Shown here: piece after piece, positions 1-8,287 of the stretch
Layout of the letters: every line of letters begins with the position of its first letter
How positions within the stretch are numbered: the stretch's first letter is position 1
Assembly (NCBI RefSeq): GCF_023238445.1
Contig: NZ_CP096658.1
Coordinates: 930,001 to 994,000 of the forward strand
DNA: 64,000 nt
Source: Halorussus gelatinilyticus
Lineage (GTDB): Archaea > Halobacteriota > Halobacteria > Halobacteriales > Haladaptataceae
Reading direction: 5' to 3'
The notes under the pieces: model-generated
Seen by the model: the letters and a program-made list of their open reading frames with translations, nothing else
The model's database searches: none
Told to the model about the DNA's origin: nothing
Program-made: the position numbers and the translations under genes

Positions 1-1
1 C

Positions 2-529
2 GAACCCAAGCCCGTCCCCGAGGACCGCGTTGTCGAACTCAACGGCGGCGACACCATCGAACTCGGCGACCACCGCCTCGACGTGTACCACGCGCCGGGC
101 CACGCGCCCCACCAAGTCCTCTTTCACGACCGCGACGACGACGCGGTGTTCACCGCCGACGCCGCCGGCATCTGGGTGCCTTCGGTCGAGGAGATTCGCC
201 AGACGTCGCCGCCCTCGAACTTCGACCTCGACCAGTGCCTCGCCGACCTCGAAACCATCCGGGACCTCGACCCCGAGACCCTGCTCTACCCGCACTTCGG
301 CCCGCGAGAGTACGAGCAGGGCGTGATGGACGAGTACGCCGACGTGCTTCGGGAGTGGGTCGAGACGGTCGAAGCGAAGTACGACGAGTTGGGCGACGCC
401 GACGCGGTGGAGGACTACTTCGCGGAGCGCGCCGACTTGGTGGACGTGTGGGGCGAGCGCAAGGCCAGCGAGGAGGCCCGCCTGAACGTCCGCGGCGTCG
501 TGACCTATCTCGACCGTCGTGAGGAGTGA
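2..529 (+). CDS. MBL-fold metallo-hydrolase, C-terminal part (5' end outside window)
   Basis: The reading frame is open from base 2, so the start lies upstream and 175 residues are visible. Motifs HAPGHAPHQ (about residues 30-38), FTADAAG (about 48-54) and PHFGP fit the second half of a metallo-beta-lactamase fold, in which these His and Asp residues complete the two-metal site. The first metal motif (HxHxDH) must be in the missing N-terminus. The TAD triplet replaces the more usual TGD. The substrate cannot be told from this part. The protein ends in a helical region rich in Glu and Asp, as usual in haloarchaea. Confidence 0.85.
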   Translation, partial: EPKPVPEDRVVELNGGDTIELGDHRLDVYHAPGHAPHQVLFHDRDDDAVFTADAAGIWVPSVEEIRQTSPPSNFDLDQCLADLETIRDLDPETLLYPHFGPREYEQGVMDEYADVLREWVETVEAKYDELGDADAVEDYFAERADLVDVWGERKASEEARLNVRGVVTYLDRREE

Positions 530-574
530 GTAGTCTCCAATCGTCGTCGGGCGACTGCCGGTTCGCAGCACCAG

Positions 575-1069
575 CTATTCGGCGGGAGTAACTCGGAAAT
601 CTGCTGCCAGACGGGGGTCGGTTTCGAGGAGGACGAACCGATGCCGACCGGGTCGGAGTTCCCCGAGGAGGTCCCCGGTCTGGGTCTCTAACTTCTCTTT
701 GGACATCGTAGCGGTCTCGATGCGGGACTCTCCGGGCGGTAGTTCGAGCGCACACATCTGGTAGTGACTCCGCGGCGTGTCCGTAACGCCTCGCCACTCA
801 CCGTCCGAATACGTCTGAACGATCCACGCGTTGTCGCATCCGAGGACGACCGTCGAATCGCCGGTGTTGGTGACCTCGAACCGTACCGTCTCTCCGAGAC
901 TGACGCTGTCCCGAAGCGTCTCCAGTCGGAGGTCCTCGTGTTCGTAGACGACGGGTGTGCGCTGGTTTTCCGAACCCTCCGAGCCGTTTTCGGACCGCTT
1001 CAGCACGATACCGCCGGAGAACGCGGCGGCACCGACACCGATAGAGCCGAGATACGTTCGACGTTTCAC
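575..1069 (-). CDS. Tat-exported or membrane-anchored Ig-like protein of unknown function
   Basis: I chose the GTG start at 1069, giving 164 aa. It places a twin-arginine motif (KRRTYLGS) and a hydrophobic stretch at the N-terminus, and a TATA-like element (minus strand GATATTTATCC, 1092-1102) lies about 27 bp upstream, as in leaderless haloarchaeal transcripts. A longer frame from 1186 runs through that promoter and is less likely. After a polar linker, the rest reads as a beta-sandwich (LGETVRFEVTNTGDS) with two cysteines (about residues 78 and 106) that could form a disulphide outside the cell. I do not recognise the family; the fold resembles BsuPI or Ig-like extracellular domains. A perfect 20-bp palindrome lies just upstream of the TATA element. 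Confidence 0.65.
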   Translation of the reverse strand: MKRRTYLGSIGVGAAAFSGGIVLKRSENGSEGSENQRTPVVYEHEDLRLETLRDSVSLGETVRFEVTNTGDSTVVLGCDNAWIVQTYSDGEWRGVTDTPRSHYQMCALELPPGESRIETATMSKEKLETQTGDLLGELRPGRHRFVLLETDPRLAADFRVTPAE

Positions 1070-1110
1070 GTCGCGTCGTTGCGTATCGAACGGATAAATA
1101 TCATCGCAAA

Positions 1111-1130
1111 GGTGAAACGTACGTTTCACC
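1111..1130. promoter_or_regulatory. Perfect 20-bp palindrome, candidate operator
   Basis: The sequence GGTGAAACGT followed by ACGTTTCACC is a perfect inverted repeat with no spacer. It lies about 9 bp upstream of the TATA-like element (1092-1102) of the minus-strand Tat protein gene. A further half-site GTGAAACGT overlaps that gene's GTG start (1061-1069). Position and symmetry suit a dimeric activator or repressor. The factor is unknown. Confidence 0.55.
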
Positions 1131-1259
1131 GACTCGCGCGTTTCGGACCGCTTCGTCTGCGAATCGGACGCGTACCCGGTCGTCACCCGTCGAAATCCGA
1201 CTCCGGCGGGTCTCTCGACCTCGAAGATAGAAGAATCTAGCCGAGTGTCACGCCGACGG

Positions 1260-1988
1260 TCAGTTTTCGGACGCGAGGAACGGCTGGATGGCTTTCATGA
1301 TCTCCTCGGGCGGTTTCGCCTCGTCGAACGCTCGCGGGAACGGCGACTTCCCGGTCAGTCCGTTGAGATACGCCGAGTGGCGGCCTTCGACCGTAGCGAT
1401 GGTCGCCGCCGCGGTCAGCAGTTGGTCGCTCCCGCTCAGCAGGTTTATCGCACCGTCGTAGGCCGAGACGCCGGTTGTCTCGAGCGTCTGGGCCGTTTCG
1501 ATGAACCCCTCGGGGCTTTCGAGCGAGAACTGGAACTCGAGTTCGTCCTCGCCGATGGGGTCGCCGCCGAGGTCGTTTATCGTCTTCACGAGCGTCTCGA
1601 CGTGGGCCTTCTCGTGGTCCCGAATCGTCGCGAGTTGCTCTTGGATGGACGATTGGACCTTCTCCCCGAACTGCTGGCCGATCTCCGAGTCCTCGATTTC
1701 CGACTCGCTGAACTTCTGTAGCCCCTCCACGTAGAACGTCGCCTCGAGTCGTTCGAGCGTGAGCGCGTAGTTGAGCGTATCGACGTACTTCTGGCTGCCC
1801 TCGCCCTCCGTCGTGGTTTCGTCGTCGGCCGCCACGGCGCTGCCGGTGCCCGCCGAAAGTCCGAGACCGACCGCCGACGCGGTCGCTCCCTTCTTCAGGA
1901 AGCCTCGCCGGGACTCGAAGGCGCTTCCGAGGTCGTTGGTCAGCGATTCGATTCGCTCGTTTCCGCCGTAGTCGTGTTCGTCTGTCAT
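1260..1988 (-). CDS. Tat-secreted ferritin-like domain protein
   Basis: This is a 242-aa protein starting at ATG 1988; the longer frame to 2132 is upstream noise. A Tat signal (SRRGFLKKGA, about residues 27-36) is followed by an Ala/Gly-rich hydrophobic segment. The mature part is a four-helix bundle of the ferritin-like type: ALTLERLEATFYVEGL, then IRDHEKAHVETL, and late ATVEGRHSAYLN. These carry the E, ExxH and ExxH ligands expected for a di-metal site. Such proteins are secreted and related to the desiccation-associated PCC13-62 family. An oxidoreductase or metal-storage role is possible but unproven. It is transcribed away from the oxidoreductase gene at 2334. Confidence 0.85.
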   Translation of the reverse strand: MTDEHDYGGNERIESLTNDLGSAFESRRGFLKKGATASAVGLGLSAGTGSAVAADDETTTEGEGSQKYVDTLNYALTLERLEATFYVEGLQKFSESEIEDSEIGQQFGEKVQSSIQEQLATIRDHEKAHVETLVKTINDLGGDPIGEDELEFQFSLESPEGFIETAQTLETTGVSAYDGAINLLSGSDQLLTAAATIATVEGRHSAYLNGLTGKSPFPRAFDEAKPPEEIMKAIQPFLASEN

Positions 1989-2333
1989 GAATTGAACGCT
2001 CCGTTTCCGCGTGCCGTCTCTCGGCGGCATCCGCCTCGCTGCGTCCGTAGGTGCGGCTATACGTACAAAAGGGCCATCGCACGTTTCAGCCGTCACGAAG
2101 CGGTTTCTCGCGATAAGCCAGAGATAGGGCACCGTCGTCCTGCGAATCGGGGGCTCGCCGCCGCCGAAACGCCGCGCCGCTCGGAACAGTCGGTCGGCGC
2201 GCGGAACGACCCGCGAACGCGCCGTTACGGTCGAGAAATCAGGAAGTGGCTGCCGGTACCGGCCGGACTCGGGTTCGGGTCGTGGCGACCATCAGCGGTT
2301 TAGGGGTCCGCGTCGCACGACTGTCTGATTCTG
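1989..2333. other. Intergenic region between divergent genes (345 bp)
   Basis: It separates the ferritin-like gene (minus) from the Gfo/Idh/MocA gene (plus). I see no RNA gene or credible small ORF. A minus-strand AT-rich patch around 2060-2072 could be the ferritin gene promoter. The short palindrome GCCGGTACCGGC occurs at about 2251-2262. Confidence 0.4.
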
Positions 2334-3626
2334 ATGGGAGCGAACCTCACCGAACCAGTCCGAATCGGTATCGTCGGCGCGGGCAATCGCGGCCGGAACC
2401 ACGCGGCGCGCTACGAGACGATTCCCGGCACGGAAGTCGTCGCCGTCGCGGACGTGGACGAACCCAAAGCGCAGGCGCTCGCCGAGCGGTACGGCGCGGA
2501 GAGCTACCCGGCCCACGCCGCGATGCTCGCCGAGTCGGACCTCGACGCGGTGAACGTCTGCGTCCACGCGACCCTGCACGCCGACATCGCGGTGGACGCC
2601 CTCGAAGCGGGCGCGGCCGTCTTCTGCGAGAAGCCGATGGCCGACGACTACGCCGCGGCCCGGCGGATGGCCGACGCCGCCGACCGGACCGGCAACGCGC
2701 TCGCGGTCCAGAACCAGTTGCTCTACACGAAGGAGACGCTGGCCGCGAAGTCGCTGGCCGACGCCGGGGCGCTCGGTGAAGTGTACCACGGCACCGCGGC
2801 CCGGTCGCCGGGGCTGGCGTTCTCTGGCGAGGGCCACCCCGAGGCGGTTCCGCTCGGAGCGCGCCGCCGCGGGACGCCCTACGTGGACGGTTACGGGTCG
2901 CCGGCGTTCCTCGACGAGTCGGCGGCGGGCGGCGGCGTCGTCCTCGACCTTGGGAGCTACACCGTCGGGCAACTGCTCTACCTGATGGGGTCGGCGAAGC
3001 GGTCGGCGGGCGATACGGCGGGCGACGCGTCGCCCGCCGACCGCTCGTCCGCCCTCGAAATTCCCGAAGTCGAGCGCGTCCGGGCCGAGACGTTCCGGAC
3101 CGTGCCCGACCGGTTCGAGCGAACGGCCGACGCCGACCGCGGCGAGCAGGCCAGCGAGTACCGGCGCCGCATCGACGAGACCGGGTACGACGTGGAGGAC
3201 GTGGCCGTCGCCTTCGTCACCTTGGCGGACGGGTCGGTCCTCTCGGTCCGGACGAGTTGGTCGCGCTACATGGAGGGCGAGTCGAGCGCCCTCGTCGGCA
3301 CCCGCGGCGGCGTCCGCTTGGACCCCTTCGAGTACTACGCGACGGTCGGCGACGTGGAGATGCGCGCCAGCGCCGACCTCGAAGAGTACCTGTTCCGCCG
3401 TCAGTACCTCCGGGGCGAGCGGGGCGAAGCGGCCTACGACGCCGGGTTGTGGGCCGACCCGCTCTACCACTGGGTCGCGGACCTGCTGGGCCACCGCGAG
3501 GCCCCGCCGACCGCCGACCTCGCGCTGGAGTCGATGGCCGTCACCGACGGCATCTACCGCTCGGCGGACCTCGGCCGGGAGGTGACGCGGGAGGAAATCG
3601 TGGCTCCCGGCGACGCCGAGGACTGA
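2334..3626 (+). CDS. Gfo/Idh/MocA family NAD(P)-dependent oxidoreductase
   Basis: The protein has 430 aa. The N-terminal Rossmann fold starts with IGIVGAGNRGRNHA (about residues 11-24), followed by the family's EKP motif (FCEKPMA, about residue 100), whose lysine is catalytic in the family. The C-terminal alpha/beta domain contains GGGVVLDLGSY (about 202-212), the usual substrate-domain signature. An Arg/Asp-rich insertion (about residues 222-280) is longer than in many relatives. The family oxidises or reduces sugars and cyclitols with NAD(P); the actual substrate cannot be inferred here. It stands alone, with no sugar transporter or kinase beside it. Confidence 0.88.
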   Translation: MGANLTEPVRIGIVGAGNRGRNHAARYETIPGTEVVAVADVDEPKAQALAERYGAESYPAHAAMLAESDLDAVNVCVHATLHADIAVDALEAGAAVFCEKPMADDYAAARRMADAADRTGNALAVQNQLLYTKETLAAKSLADAGALGEVYHGTAARSPGLAFSGEGHPEAVPLGARRRGTPYVDGYGSPAFLDESAAGGGVVLDLGSYTVGQLLYLMGSAKRSAGDTAGDASPADRSSALEIPEVERVRAETFRTVPDRFERTADADRGEQASEYRRRIDETGYDVEDVAVAFVTLADGSVLSVRTSWSRYMEGESSALVGTRGGVRLDPFEYYATVGDVEMRASADLEEYLFRRQYLRGERGEAAYDAGLWADPLYHWVADLLGHREAPPTADLALESMAVTDGIYRSADLGREVTREEIVAPGDAED

Positions 3627-3699
3627 GGCCTGATAAACGCGATTCAACGCCCCGGAAGTTCGGGAGTACCTTAATGTCACGGGGTTCTGATTGAATGGT

Positions 3700-5763
3700 A
3701 TGGAGTGGCGTGATGCCGAACGGGAGTACGACGACGAAGTGGTCGGCCGGTCCACGATGTCGCGGCTGTTCGAGGAGAGCGCGGCCCGACACGAGAACCG
3801 TCCGGCACAGCAGTACAAGGGCGGGGTGTACGACCGAACGCTCGTCGGGTCGGCCGTCACCGCGGCCGCCGACGGGGAGTTTCGGTCGCTCTCGTACGCA
3901 GAGATGCGCGACATCGTCCGGTCGCTCTCGGCCGGGTTCCGCGAGTTGGGCGTCGAAGCGGACGACCGCGTGGGCATCTTCGCCGACACGCGGATGGAGT
4001 GGGCGCAGGCGGACTTCGGCCTGCTGGCGGCCGGCGCGGTCGTGACGACGGTCTACCGCGGGTCGTCGCCGAGTCAGGTCGAGTACCTGCTGGGCGACCC
4101 GGACGCCGACGGCGTGGTCGTGGAGAACGCCGAACTGCTCGACAGGGTCGTCCGAGTGCAGGACTCGCTGGACCTCGACTTCGCGGTCGTGATGGACGAA
4201 CTCGGCTCCGACGGCGAGGCCACCGCCGACGACGCCGACTTCGAGGTCCACACGCTCGGCGACCTCTACGAGCGCGGGAGCGAGGCGTTCGACTCGGAGG
4301 AGTACGAGTCGTGGCTCGATTCGCGGGACCCCGAGGACCTCGCCACGCTCATCTACACCTCCGGCACGACGGGCCAACCGAAGGGCGTCGAACTCACCCA
4401 CTGGAACTTCCGGTCGAACGTCAACCAGTGTTACCGGCGCTTCGGTCCCCGACCCGACAAGGGCGACCTGCCGGTCATCGACGAGAACGCCAGCACGGTC
4501 TCGTTCCTGCCGCTCGCGCACGTCCTCGAACGACTCGCGGGCCACTTCCTGATGTTCGCGGCGGGCGCGACGGTGGCCTACGCCGAGGACCCCGAGACCC
4601 TACAGGAGGACTTCCAGAAGGTCGAACCGACCACCGGCACCAGCGTCCCGCGCGTCTACGAACGCATGTACGACGCCATCCGCGAGCAGGCCGAGTCCTC
4701 GCCGGTCTCCGAGCGCCTCTTCGAGTGGGCCACCGAGGTCGGCCGCGAGTACTTCGAGACCGAGAGTCCGGGGATGGCGCTCCGGGCCAAGCGCGCCGTC
4801 GCGGACAAACTCGTCTTCCGGAAGGTCCGGAACGGACTCGGCGGGAACATCGACTTCCTCATCAGCGGCGGCGGGAGCCTCTCGCCCGAACTCTGTGCGC
4901 TGTATCACGGGATGGGGCTGCCGATTCTGGAGGGGTACGGCCTGACCGAGACCGCGCCCGTCGTCGCGGTCAACCCGCCCGAAGAGCCGAAGGCCGGCAC
5001 CATCGGGACACCCGTGGTGGACGAGGAGGTGCGAGTCGATAGCTCGGTCGTCGGCGAGGACACCTTCGAGGACTCGGACGGCGAGGTCGGGGAGTTGCTC
5101 GTCCGGGGACCGAACGTCACCGACGGCTACTGGGAGATGCCCGACGCGACCGACCGGGCGTTCGTCGGCGACGACGAACTCGACGGGAGCGGCGACGGCG
5201 ACGCGGCGGACGGCGACGCCGGTTCTGCGCAGAGTCGCGGCGACGGCGGCGACTCGGGTGGACGGTGGTTCCGAACCGGCGACATCGTGGAACTGCGACC
5301 CGACGACTACATCGAGTTCCGCGAGCGCGCCAAGGAACTGCTGGTCCTCTCGACCGGGAAGAACGTCGCGCCCGGTCCCATCGAGGACGCCTTCGCGGCC
5401 AGCGACGTCGTGGAGCAGGTGGTCGTCGTCGGCGACGGCCACAAGTTCGTCTCCGCCCTCGTCGTTCCGAACTTCGAGGGCGTTCGGAAGCGCGCCGAGA
5501 GCGAGGGCATCGCGTTGCCCGACGACGACCGGGAACTCACCCGCCACGAGACGGTCCGCGAGTGGATGGACGAGGAGGTGGACGCGGTCAACGAACGCTT
5601 CGAGTCACACGAGCAGATAAAGCAGTTCCGCGTGGTCGGCGAGGAGTTCACCGAGGACAACGACCTACTGACGCCGACGATGAAGAAGAAGCGCCGCAAC
5701 ATCTTGGAGCGGTTCGCCGACGAGATAGACGCCATCTACGGGCGCGAGTACGAGGAAGCCTGA
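3700..5763 (+). CDS. Long-chain fatty-acid--CoA ligase (AMP-forming)
   Basis: The protein has 687 aa from ATG 3700; a TTG three codons earlier is possible but weaker. It activates a fatty acid to acyl-AMP and then to acyl-CoA. The adenylation motifs are YTSGTTGQPKG (about 221-231), EGYGLTETAP (about 412-421), FRTGDIV (about 523-529) and the catalytic-lysine region STGKNVAPG (about 550). The tail (LTPTMKKKRRNI) fits FAA1-type long-chain enzymes. A low-complexity Gly/Asp/Ser stretch (about 487-518, just before the FRTGD motif) is an acidic insertion, probably a surface loop. It is convergent with the methyltransferase gene, with a 45-bp gap. Confidence 0.92.
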   Translation: MEWRDAEREYDDEVVGRSTMSRLFEESAARHENRPAQQYKGGVYDRTLVGSAVTAAADGEFRSLSYAEMRDIVRSLSAGFRELGVEADDRVGIFADTRMEWAQADFGLLAAGAVVTTVYRGSSPSQVEYLLGDPDADGVVVENAELLDRVVRVQDSLDLDFAVVMDELGSDGEATADDADFEVHTLGDLYERGSEAFDSEEYESWLDSRDPEDLATLIYTSGTTGQPKGVELTHWNFRSNVNQCYRRFGPRPDKGDLPVIDENASTVSFLPLAHVLERLAGHFLMFAAGATVAYAEDPETLQEDFQKVEPTTGTSVPRVYERMYDAIREQAESSPVSERLFEWATEVGREYFETESPGMALRAKRAVADKLVFRKVRNGLGGNIDFLISGGGSLSPELCALYHGMGLPILEGYGLTETAPVVAVNPPEEPKAGTIGTPVVDEEVRVDSSVVGEDTFEDSDGEVGELLVRGPNVTDGYWEMPDATDRAFVGDDELDGSGDGDAADGDAGSAQSRGDGGDSGGRWFRTGDIVELRPDDYIEFRERAKELLVLSTGKNVAPGPIEDAFAASDVVEQVVVVGDGHKFVSALVVPNFEGVRKRAESEGIALPDDDRELTRHETVREWMDEEVDAVNERFESHEQIKQFRVVGEEFTEDNDLLTPTMKKKRRNILERFADEIDAIYGREYEEA

Positions 5764-5808
5764 CGGCGCGAGCGCGGCGGTCCCCTCTCCATCGTTCGCG
5801 CTTCCGTC

Positions 5809-8142
5809 TCAAGAGCTTTCGGCTCGGAAGAAAGCAGCGTCCGGATGCTCGCCGTCCTCGTCTCTCGCCAGCGTCTCCTCCACGAGTCGGTCGATTTCGG
5901 CCTGTATCGACTCCAGTTCGGGAATCGTCTGCCGGTTGTAGGCGCGCTTGGAGGTGTCGGTGTGTTCGGGCACGATTTCGTGAGCCTCCTTCGAGAGGTC
6001 GGCGAGTCGTCGCTGGGTCGCCGTGGCGCGCCACTCGGGGAGCGCGAGGTTCGAGACGACCGACTTCGAGAGGCTGGCCTTCCCCTCGGAAGCGACGTGT
6101 CTCAGCGACCGCTGGTACGGCGCGGAGTTGAGCAGGGCACAGAGGAAGTGGGCCTCCGCCTCGCTGTCCGTGCCGACGAACATGAAGTGGTCGCCGGGCA
6201 CGACCGGTTTCTCGCCCACGTCCTCGTCCTCGACGGTCGAGACGACCGCGAAGTGGGGTTTGAATCCGAGCCGGCACCACGCGACCTTGTACTCGCTCCA
6301 CGTGTAGTCGCCGAGTCCGAAGACGTTGTAGAACGGTCCCTTGTCGAGCCACGACGACGACCGGGATTCGAGGCTCTCTCGGTGCGATTCGAGGTAGTCG
6401 TAGGTCTTCGGGTACTGGTCGCGCAGTTCCGCCTCGTTGTCCTCGTTGGCCTTCCGGAGGGGCACGAGGCGCAACTCGTGCCCGAACAGGCCGTACTTGA
6501 CGACGTGGCGCGACTTGACGTAGGGGTAGACGAACTCGTCTTCGAGGTCGGCCAACCGCTCGCGGTCGATGGAGAAGACGGCTTGGGCGTCGTCCTTGAC
6601 GCCGTGGCGAATTCGGTGGGCGCATTCGCCCAGCGCGGCGCGCTCGGCGTCGGCCCGGACCCACGCCGAGGTCGCGTCCCCCTCGTCCACCGGGACGAGC
6701 GCGGTCGCCTCGCGGTCGAGGCTCCGGGCCATCGCGTCGGCCGACGAGAAGTCGGGAGAGCGCTCGCTCCCCTCGGGTTCCGTCCACGCGGTCGTCTCGA
6801 CGGGGAACTCGGGGTCGGCGTCGGCCCGGAGCGCGTAGACGGCGGCGTTCGCACCGACCTGCTCGCCGAAGGGCCGGAGTCGGTCGAAGTCGTGGACTCG
6901 GGAGAGCGCGAGCGGTCGGTCGCCGACGCGGAGCGTCCGGAGGAGCTTCCCCGCGGGTCCCTTCGAGACGGCGCGCTTGAGGACGAAGCTCGCGCCGCCT
7001 CCGTCGTTCAGGTAGCGGTCGATGCAGACCCAGACGAAGGGCAGCGACACGTCGTCGTTGGCGAACCCGAGGCGGGACGCCGCGCCCTCGTGGGGGAGCA
7101 GGTCGGGCGCGTCGGGGTCGTCGTCCAACTCGCGCCAGCGGGCCTTCACCCGTTCGGGGAGGCGACTCCACGGAATCCACGGAGGGTTCCCGACGAGGTA
7201 GTCGGCGGCGGGGTCGAAGGCCTCGCCGTCGAGCGAGAGGTCGTCCTCGCGGGTCAGGCCGAGCGCGTCGGTCAGGAAGACCGGGAGTTCGATTTCTCGG
7301 GGCGCGTCCTCGCCGTCGGCCGCTTCGAGGACCGGCAACAGCGAGAGCAGGTAGTGCAACTTCGTGCTGGTGACCGCGACGGGGTTCAGGTCGATACCGA
7401 CGACGGTGGACGTAACGTTCGCCAGAATCTCCTCGGGAGAGCGGTCGTCCATCGCCGCGATTTTGCGCTCGATGCAGACCGAGGGGAAGACGCCGGACCC
7501 GCAACCGGGGTCGAGGAACGTCGCGCCCTCGTAGTCGTCCACGTCGAGGGCGTCCACCGCGAGTTCGGCGACCCCTCGCGGCGTGTGGTACTCCCCGAGC
7601 GCGAGGCGCAACTCGCGGGAGACGACGCTCTCGTAGAGCGTCCGCAGGAAGTCGGCGTCGGCTACCCGGAGGTCGGCCGCGGTGAGCGCGTCCGCAATCG
7701 GGTCGGCGACGGTCTCGCTCCGTCGCTCGCGCTCGTCGGCGATGCGTGCATCGCCGGCGAGCGCGTCGATTTCCTCGACCACGCGGTCGTGCAACGCCCG
7801 AAAGCCGAACGACAGCGCGTCGGTGTTCGCCCGCGGTTCCCGGTTGGCGAGTCGGAAGTCGAACTCGCGCTCGGCGGCGGCGACGACGCGGTCCACCACG
7901 AAGTCGTAGTACAGCGAGTCCACGAACAACTCGTCCTCGGGTCGCTCGCTCGCGGCGTCCGGCCGGTCGCGCTCCACGTCCGCGAGGGCGTCGCCGTGGC
8001 TGGTCACGAAGAACTCCGCCCACTCCGACCGGGCGGCCCGAAACCGCTCGTCGGTCGCCAGCAGGTCCAACGCGACGCTTCGGAACGTCTCGTACAGCGC
8101 GCTCTCGCGGCCCCACCGCTCGGCGAGTCCGGCGTCGGTCAT
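5809..8142 (-). CDS. Solitary N6-adenine DNA methyltransferase-like protein (Eco57I/type IIG-like)
   Basis: The protein has 777 aa from ATG 8142. The AdoMet motif I is FLDPGCGSGVF (about residues 210-220), preceded by GEYHTPRGVAELA. The catalytic motif IV is GNPPW (about 308-312), typical of N6-adenine methylases of the gamma-like group. The C-terminal half carries a target-recognition-like region ending ALLNSAPYQRSL and SKSVVSNLALPEW, as in Eco57I/TaqI-type specificity domains. The N-terminal 170 residues are helical, and I see no PD-ExK nuclease motif there. No restriction, specificity or BREX/DISARM gene is adjacent, so it may be an orphan methylase or a nuclease-less type IIG. The next gene (8288) is divergent. 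Confidence 0.8.
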   Translation of the reverse strand: MTDAGLAERWGRESALYETFRSVALDLLATDERFRAARSEWAEFFVTSHGDALADVERDRPDAASERPEDELFVDSLYYDFVVDRVVAAAEREFDFRLANREPRANTDALSFGFRALHDRVVEEIDALAGDARIADERERRSETVADPIADALTAADLRVADADFLRTLYESVVSRELRLALGEYHTPRGVAELAVDALDVDDYEGATFLDPGCGSGVFPSVCIERKIAAMDDRSPEEILANVTSTVVGIDLNPVAVTSTKLHYLLSLLPVLEAADGEDAPREIELPVFLTDALGLTREDDLSLDGEAFDPAADYLVGNPPWIPWSRLPERVKARWRELDDDPDAPDLLPHEGAASRLGFANDDVSLPFVWVCIDRYLNDGGGASFVLKRAVSKGPAGKLLRTLRVGDRPLALSRVHDFDRLRPFGEQVGANAAVYALRADADPEFPVETTAWTEPEGSERSPDFSSADAMARSLDREATALVPVDEGDATSAWVRADAERAALGECAHRIRHGVKDDAQAVFSIDRERLADLEDEFVYPYVKSRHVVKYGLFGHELRLVPLRKANEDNEAELRDQYPKTYDYLESHRESLESRSSSWLDKGPFYNVFGLGDYTWSEYKVAWCRLGFKPHFAVVSTVEDEDVGEKPVVPGDHFMFVGTDSEAEAHFLCALLNSAPYQRSLRHVASEGKASLSKSVVSNLALPEWRATATQRRLADLSKEAHEIVPEHTDTSKRAYNRQTIPELESIQAEIDRLVEETLARDEDGEHPDAAFFRAESS

Positions 8143-8287
8143 TGCTGGTCGTGACGATGGAGCGGTCGGGTTATTTAAACATTGGTTCGAACGTCGCTTC
8201 GGGAACTCCGACAACCGCCAGTACCGACCGCGACCGACCGGTTTAAACACCCGTCCCCTCTTTACACGAACACGGAGGATTACCAGA

